NCBI GenBank assembly: GCA_965221655.1 | Contig: OZ244906.1 | Span: 248,001-312,000, forward strand | Source: Bin107 sp965221655 | GTDB lineage: Bacteria > UBA8248 | DNA length: 64,000 nucleotides | Direction of reading: 5' to 3' | Shown here: positions 60,148 to 64,000 of the stretch, piece after piece | How positions within the stretch are numbered: the stretch's first letter is position 1 | Layout: every line of letters begins with the position of its first letter | Position numbers and translations under genes: made by a program | The notes under the pieces: model-generated | What the model was told of the DNA's origin: nothing | Databases searched by the model: none | The model's input: only the letters and a program-made list of their open reading frames with translations

Positions 60148-61529
60148 TGTACGACGCTCCCTGGCTTGTCGGGGCCGCGGCGCGCGTGCTTGCCGCCTCC
60201 GGTCGGCACGAGCACGGCGGTGGTCCGGTTGCGGTGGCCCAGATATTTTTGGGCGACGCGCACCACGTCGGCCGGCGTTACCTTGCGCAGGGCGGGCAGG
60301 TAGTTCTCGAGCATGCGCCAGTCGCCCGCCACCGCTGCGTGCCCCAGCAGCCGCGCGCGGTAGTAGTGCGAGTCCATGGCGAAAATCGTGTTCGCCTCGA
60401 TGTTCCTGAGCGCGCGGCGAAACTCCTCCTCATCGACGCCGTGACTGATGAGTTTTTCCACTTCTTCGAGCAGAGCCTTCTCCGCGTCTTCGACCTTCTT
60501 GCCGGGGGCGGGGCGCGCGTAGAGATAGAAGATCATCGGGTCTACCGACATGTAGGTGTAATCGGTTGCCGCACTGAGGGCGACGGAATCCCGGCGCACC
60601 AGCCTTTGGTGCAGGCGCGAGGTTTCTCCCCCGCCCAAAACGGCGTTGAGCATGACGAGGGCGGGCGCATCCGCACTACTCCAGTTGGGAGCGTGGTAGC
60701 CGATGGCCACGTAGGGGAGTTGCGCTTTCGCGTGCACGTAGACCCTGCGCTCGGATTTCTGGGCGTACTCGAACAGGCGGGGCCTCTTGCGGAAGGCGGG
60801 GGAGCCGGGAATCTTGCCGAAGTGTTTTTCCAGCAGCGCGACGGCTTCTTGCACCTCAAAATCGCCCACCACGACGGCCACGGCGTTCTCGGGGCTGTAG
60901 TAGCGTTTGTAGAACGCCTCCATGTCGGCGATGGTGATGGCGTCGATGTCCGCGGGCCAGCCGATAATCGGGTTCTTGTAGGGGTGGTTCGTGTAGGCGA
61001 CGGCGCGCAGTTGCTGCCAGAATTTGCTCGTCGGCCTGTCGGCGCGGGTGCGTCTTTCTTCGTGCACCACGCTTTTCTCGGCGTCGAACGCAGGCTTTTG
61101 CAGCAGCATGTTCACCATGCGGTCGGCCTCGAGCTCCACCACGAGCTCGAGCCTGTCCGAGGCGATGCGCTCGTAGTAGGCCGTGTAGTCGAAACTCGTG
61201 AACGCATTGTGGGAGCCGCCGTTGCTGGCGATGATGCGGTTGAACTCCTTGGGGGCGTGCTTGCGCGTGCCGCGAAACATCATGTGTTCGAGAAAGTGGG
61301 CCATCCCCGTGAGGCCGGGCTGTTCGTCGCGGCTGCCGACGGCGTACCAGACCTTGAAGACCACCATGGGCGCGCTGCGGTCGGGCAGCAAAAGCGCGCG
61401 CATTCCGTTCTTCATGCGGTGCTCGGTGACCTTCCAGGGAACGTGGAGGGCCTCGCCCTGCGCGTCCGCGGAGGCGAGGAACACAAAGGCGGCGGCGAGG
61501 AGGCACGAAAGTTTCAGGATTTTCGGCAT
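60144..61529 (-). CDS. M16 family zinc metallopeptidase, secreted
   Basis: A 461-residue active subunit with a signal peptide (LKLSCLLAAAFVFLASADA). The zinc motif is MAHFLEHMMFRGT (H-F-L-E-H), with the third ligand Glu about 75 residues on in VVELEADRMVNM. It degrades peptides in the periplasm as a heterodimer with the non-catalytic subunit encoded next. GGGAGG lies upstream of ATG 61529. It is 36 bp downstream of the SerA-like gene. Confidence 0.9.
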   Translation of the reverse strand: MPKILKLSCLLAAAFVFLASADAQGEALHVPWKVTEHRMKNGMRALLLPDRSAPMVVFKVWYAVGSRDEQPGLTGMAHFLEHMMFRGTRKHAPKEFNRIIASNGGSHNAFTSFDYTAYYERIASDRLELVVELEADRMVNMLLQKPAFDAEKSVVHEERRTRADRPTSKFWQQLRAVAYTNHPYKNPIIGWPADIDAITIADMEAFYKRYYSPENAVAVVVGDFEVQEAVALLEKHFGKIPGSPAFRKRPRLFEYAQKSERRVYVHAKAQLPYVAIGYHAPNWSSADAPALVMLNAVLGGGETSRLHQRLVRRDSVALSAATDYTYMSVDPMIFYLYARPAPGKKVEDAEKALLEEVEKLISHGVDEEEFRRALRNIEANTIFAMDSHYYRARLLGHAAVAGDWRMLENYLPALRKVTPADVVRVAQKYLGHRNRTTAVLVPTGGGKHARRGPDKPGSVVQ

Positions 61530-61565
61530 ATGTCCATCCTCCCGGTGCGGCGGGCGCATTTTTCG

Positions 61566-62573
61566 CTACTCCCGAAGGCCCGCCTTTTCCATCACCTCGG
61601 GGTTGAGAAGTCCCGCGGGCCGCCTGCCCGCGATGACGTCGAGTGCGGCGGCGACGGCGAACTCAAGCGACTGCTCGCAGGCGTCCTCGCCCAGCCCCGC
61701 CATGTGGGGCGTCACGACGACGTTGTCGAGCGAGAAGATGCGGTGGCGATGGTCCGCGGGCTCGCTGGGGAATACGTCGAGTGCGGCCCCCTGTATCGTG
61801 CCGCGCTCCAGGGCGCGCGCCGCGGCGTCGAGGTTCACCACCGGGCCGCGCGAGGTGTTGACGAGGTAGGCGTTCGGCTTCATGGAGGCGAGGAATTTTT
61901 CGTCCACCATGCCGCGCGTCTCCTCGTTGAGCGGCACGTGGCAGGTGATGAAGTCCGCACGGCGGAGCAACTCCTCGCGCGTTTGGTAGAAAACGCCCAC
62001 CTCGGCGGCGAAGCGCTCGTCGCGCACGATGTCGTGGGCGAGCACCTTCATGCCGAAGGCCACGGCGCGGCGCGCCACGCGCTTGCCGATGTTGCCCAGC
62101 CCGATGACGCCGAGCGTCTTGCCCCGCAGCGGCGCTATGGGCACCCGCAAATCCGCCCACTCCCCCGCGCGCACCTTCTTGTCGGTTGCGGCGATTCTGC
62201 GCGCGACGCACAGCATGAGGCCGATGGCGTGCTCGGCCACGGAATCCGAATTCTGACCCGGCGCGTTCGTCACGGCCACCCCGTGGCGCGTGGCGGCCGC
62301 GAGGTCCACGGAGTTGAAGCCCACCCCCGTCCTGGCGATATGGCGCAAGTCGGGCGCCGCCGCCAGGGTGCGCTCGTTGTAGGGGTCGTTGCTCGGGAAG
62401 GTGACGACCACGCCGGGCAGGGCGGCGAGGAGCTCCTCTTCGGTCTTGTCCACCCCCGTCGAGTCGATGCGAACCTCGAGCCCCGCTTCGGTTTCGAGCG
62501 GACGCAGGTAGCGCATCGGGTCCTCGAGACCGTTCAGCCAACTCGTCGTTACCCAGGCGATTCCTTTCGGCAC
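61566..62573 (-). CDS. D-2-hydroxyacid dehydrogenase (SerA/phosphoglycerate dehydrogenase-like)
   Basis: A 335-residue NAD-dependent dehydrogenase. The NAD motif GVIGLGNIGKRVARRAVAF, the active-site arginine and glutamate (ARTGVGFNSVDLAAA region and GVGxNxxD) and histidine TPHMAGLGEDACEQS are the pattern of the D-isomer-specific hydroxyacid dehydrogenases. It lacks a C-terminal ACT domain. The start is GTG 62573 with GGGAGGA eight bases upstream. It is 22 bp after the fumarase small subunit and may act on a 2-hydroxyacid from that pathway. Confidence 0.88.
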   Translation of the reverse strand: MPKGIAWVTTSWLNGLEDPMRYLRPLETEAGLEVRIDSTGVDKTEEELLAALPGVVVTFPSNDPYNERTLAAAPDLRHIARTGVGFNSVDLAAATRHGVAVTNAPGQNSDSVAEHAIGLMLCVARRIAATDKKVRAGEWADLRVPIAPLRGKTLGVIGLGNIGKRVARRAVAFGMKVLAHDIVRDERFAAEVGVFYQTREELLRRADFITCHVPLNEETRGMVDEKFLASMKPNAYLVNTSRGPVVNLDAAARALERGTIQGAALDVFPSEPADHRHRIFSLDNVVVTPHMAGLGEDACEQSLEFAVAAALDVIAGRRPAGLLNPEVMEKAGLRE

Positions 62574-62595
62574 GCCGCGCTTCCTCCCGGGCTTC

Positions 62596-63279
62596 TCAAA
62601 AGACCTCGTCTTCGGGGTTATGCACCTCGCCCATCCGCTTGAGCGTGGGCAGGGGCAGCCCCTCGTAGAGTTTGACGAGCTCCGCGTTCGTCTCCTCGAG
62701 CGCCATGCTGTAGAGGCTGTTGCCCCGCGCGTCGCATTCGACGAGAAACGGGCCGAAGCCTTGGACCTCGAACACCCACATCGCCTGGGCGATGCCCAAC
62801 TCATCGAGCCAGTGGACGTCCTTCACCCCCGTGATGCCGCGCCCGTACTGCGCGCCGATGCCGTAGCCCACCGTGTTCAGGAACACCGCCCCCAGCCGCT
62901 TGAAGTGCTTTTCGTAAAATTCCGTCGACATGCCGCCCTTGCCGATGACGCAGCGCACCCCGTGATCGTCCATCAACATGGGCAGGTGCTTCTCGAAGCG
63001 AAAGCTCGCCGTCGCCGTAACGGCTGCCACGTCCCACGCCCCCGATTCGTCGCGCCCCACGGCGGGCGAGCAGTGGAAGGTGACGTTGGTGAGCGAGGCG
63101 ATGTCCACGGGCGGCGGCGCCTTCTCGTCGAAGAGCTTCTTGTAGAGGCCGATTCTGCCCGTAAACACCACGCCGTCGAAATATACGACGTCGCCGAGTT
63201 CCAGCTTGGCCAAATCCTCGGGCGAGGCCGGGGTGCGGATGCGGTGTTCGTTCATCTCGAGGTCTGCGGTGCCGCTCAT
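62596..63279 (-). CDS. Class I fumarate hydratase/L(+)-tartrate dehydratase beta subunit
   Basis: A 227-residue beta subunit of the two-subunit Fe-S hydro-lyases. It has GDVVYFDGVVFTGR, FHCSPAVGRDESG and the characteristic GVRCVIGKGGMSTEF...FLNTVGYGIGAQYGRGITGV. It adds water to fumarate (or dehydrates tartrate) with the alpha subunit, whose gene is 19 bp upstream. The gene order alpha-beta-SerA-like on one strand suggests one operon. Confidence 0.9.
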   Translation of the reverse strand: MSGTADLEMNEHRIRTPASPEDLAKLELGDVVYFDGVVFTGRIGLYKKLFDEKAPPPVDIASLTNVTFHCSPAVGRDESGAWDVAAVTATASFRFEKHLPMLMDDHGVRCVIGKGGMSTEFYEKHFKRLGAVFLNTVGYGIGAQYGRGITGVKDVHWLDELGIAQAMWVFEVQGFGPFLVECDARGNSLYSMALEETNAELVKLYEGLPLPTLKRMGEVHNPEDEVF

Positions 63280-63298
63280 CTTCCCTCTCCCGCGCCGC

Positions 63299-64000
63299 TC
63301 ACGCGACGGTGTCGCGGCGGTAGTAGTCGGTGAACCAGTGGGGGTTTTCGCGGTATTCCACCCTGCCGTCGGGGTGGATGCGCGCAGTGGCGCGCCGGAG
63401 CGCGAAGCACTGGTGGTGGATGGATATGGGCATCCCGCCCGTGTGGGTGTATGCCACCTCGATGTGGGTGTCCATCACGGCGCCCTCGCCCTTGAAGCCC
63501 ATGGGTCCGAGGCTCGTCCTGCGGCCCAGGTCGTTCAACTCCTCCTCGAGAGCGGCGATCTCGGGGTCGGGGTTTCTGTCGCCCACCACGCGGAGGCAGG
63601 CCGCCTCCTTGGCCAGGCGCACGCAGGTGTCCTTGGTGCCGCCGATGCCGATGCCCACGATGGCGGGTTGGCAGGAGAGGCCGCGCTTGAAGAACTCGCC
63701 TATCACGTCGAGGAAGAAGCGCTTGATGCCGTCAATACCGTCGGTGGGGAAGAGCATGCGGTAGTCGCCGCCGAACAGCCCCCCCTTGTGGAAGCTGGTG
63801 AGTTCGAGCCAGTCCACGTCGGGCTCCCAGGAGTAGTCGACCGTCGGGGCGTGGATGCCCACGTTGTTGTTGTAGTCGTGCCGGGTGAGGGGGTGCACCC
63901 GGTTGGGGCGCAGGGGAACGCGCTCGGTGGCGTCCGCCGTTCCCTGGCGAATCGAGCGCTCCAGCGCCACGAAGCCGCCCTCGAGGGCGACCTCGTTGCC
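63299..64000 (-). CDS. Class I fumarate hydratase/L(+)-tartrate dehydratase alpha subunit (5'-truncated)
   Basis: The gene enters from the right edge of the window, so the N-terminal part is missing. The visible 234 residues contain HDYNNNVGIHAPTVDYSW, KRGLSCQPAIVGIGIGGTKDTC (two cluster cysteines) and the C-terminal GGMPISIHHQCFALRRATA. This is the [4Fe-4S] alpha subunit of the two-subunit class I fumarase/TtdA type. Substrate choice between fumarate and tartrate is not resolved from sequence. Confidence 0.92.
   Translation of the reverse strand, partial: GNEVALEGGFVALERSIRQGTADATERVPLRPNRVHPLTRHDYNNNVGIHAPTVDYSWEPDVDWLELTSFHKGGLFGGDYRMLFPTDGIDGIKRFFLDVIGEFFKRGLSCQPAIVGIGIGGTKDTCVRLAKEAACLRVVGDRNPDPEIAALEEELNDLGRRTSLGPMGFKGEGAVMDTHIEVAYTHTGGMPISIHHQCFALRRATARIHPDGRVEYRENPHWFTDYYRRDTVA

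Noticed and set aside
60147..62642. An 831-codon frame on the plus strand opposite the M16 and SerA-like genes
   Set aside because: It lies antisense to clear genes with motifs. Long open frames opposite GC-rich genes are common.

Overview
This 64 kb window is ordinary bacterial chromosome. It is dense in coding sequence and has two tRNA genes, no rRNA, no insertion sequence, no prophage and no CRISPR array. Several features suggest a Gram-negative-type, uncultured environmental bacterium: lipoproteins, a pair of secreted M16 peptidases, a hopanoid-type squalene pathway (HpnC, HpnD, HpnE), assimilatory sulfite reductase, and many flavin- and CoA-dependent catabolic enzymes. I cannot name the phylum from this sequence. 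The most distinctive trait is that the organism appears to decode UGA as selenocysteine: four thioredoxin-fold genes carry an in-frame UGA exactly where the catalytic cysteine belongs, each followed by a hairpin. The Sec machinery (selA, selB, selC, selD) is not in the window.

Layout. 1-2.7 kb: 2-hydroxyacid dehydrogenase and sugar-acid-type IlvD/Edd dehydratase. 3-6.2 kb: PEGA lipoprotein, luciferase-like monooxygenase, FMN reductase and hydrolase. 6.4 kb: tRNA-Asn. 6.5-9.2 kb: a three-gene operon of Sec-containing membrane redoxin, b-type cytochrome and sulfite-oxidase-like molybdoenzyme. 9.3-20.5 kb: mixed small genes, a Sec DsbA-like protein, queC, an aspartate-oxidase-like flavoprotein, acyl-CoA dehydrogenase, SDR and DUF362. 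20.7-24.3 kb: PLP dehydratase and priA. 24.4 kb: tRNA-Val. 25-29.3 kb: RidA, a CrtI-like oxidoreductase, a second Sec DsbA and MetX fused to a NIL domain. 29.5-33.8 kb: DUF3891, a Nudix-HpnC-HpnD triple fusion and HpnE. 33.9-40.5 kb: cold-shock protein, ThDP enzyme, SirB1, IlvD, TSP3 lipoprotein and sirtuin. 40.6-46 kb: a catabolic operon with three tandem acetamidase/formamidase paralogues, two cupins, a Gfo/Idh oxidoreductase and a MaoC hydratase. 46.3 kb: GPP34 protein. 47.3-50.5 kb: cobA-sir-cbiX for siroheme and sulfite reduction. 50.6-54.7 kb: DUF4202, a third Sec DsbA-like protein, and a tandem segmental duplication carrying DUF971 plus half-size TauE/SafE genes. 54.8-56.6 kb: LeuCD-like hydro-lyase. 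56.7-64 kb: a long minus-strand run (two-subunit fumarase, SerA-like dehydrogenase, M16 pair, RidA, VanZ, YqeY, cupin, GGCT).

How parts fit together. Redox and sulfur metabolism recur through the window: sulfite reductase with its siroheme enzymes, TauE/SafE transporters, a sulfite-oxidase-like protein with its own cytochrome b, the homocysteine-pathway enzyme MetX, and four Sec/thiol redox proteins. The best candidates for undescribed biology are (i) the Sec-redoxin/cytochrome b/molybdoenzyme operon, (ii) DsbA-like proteins with a Sec-x-x-Ala active site, and (iii) the single-chain Nudix-HpnC-HpnD squalene enzyme. From about 50.6 kb onward the sequence looks more GC-rich than the left part, though gene content stays similar.
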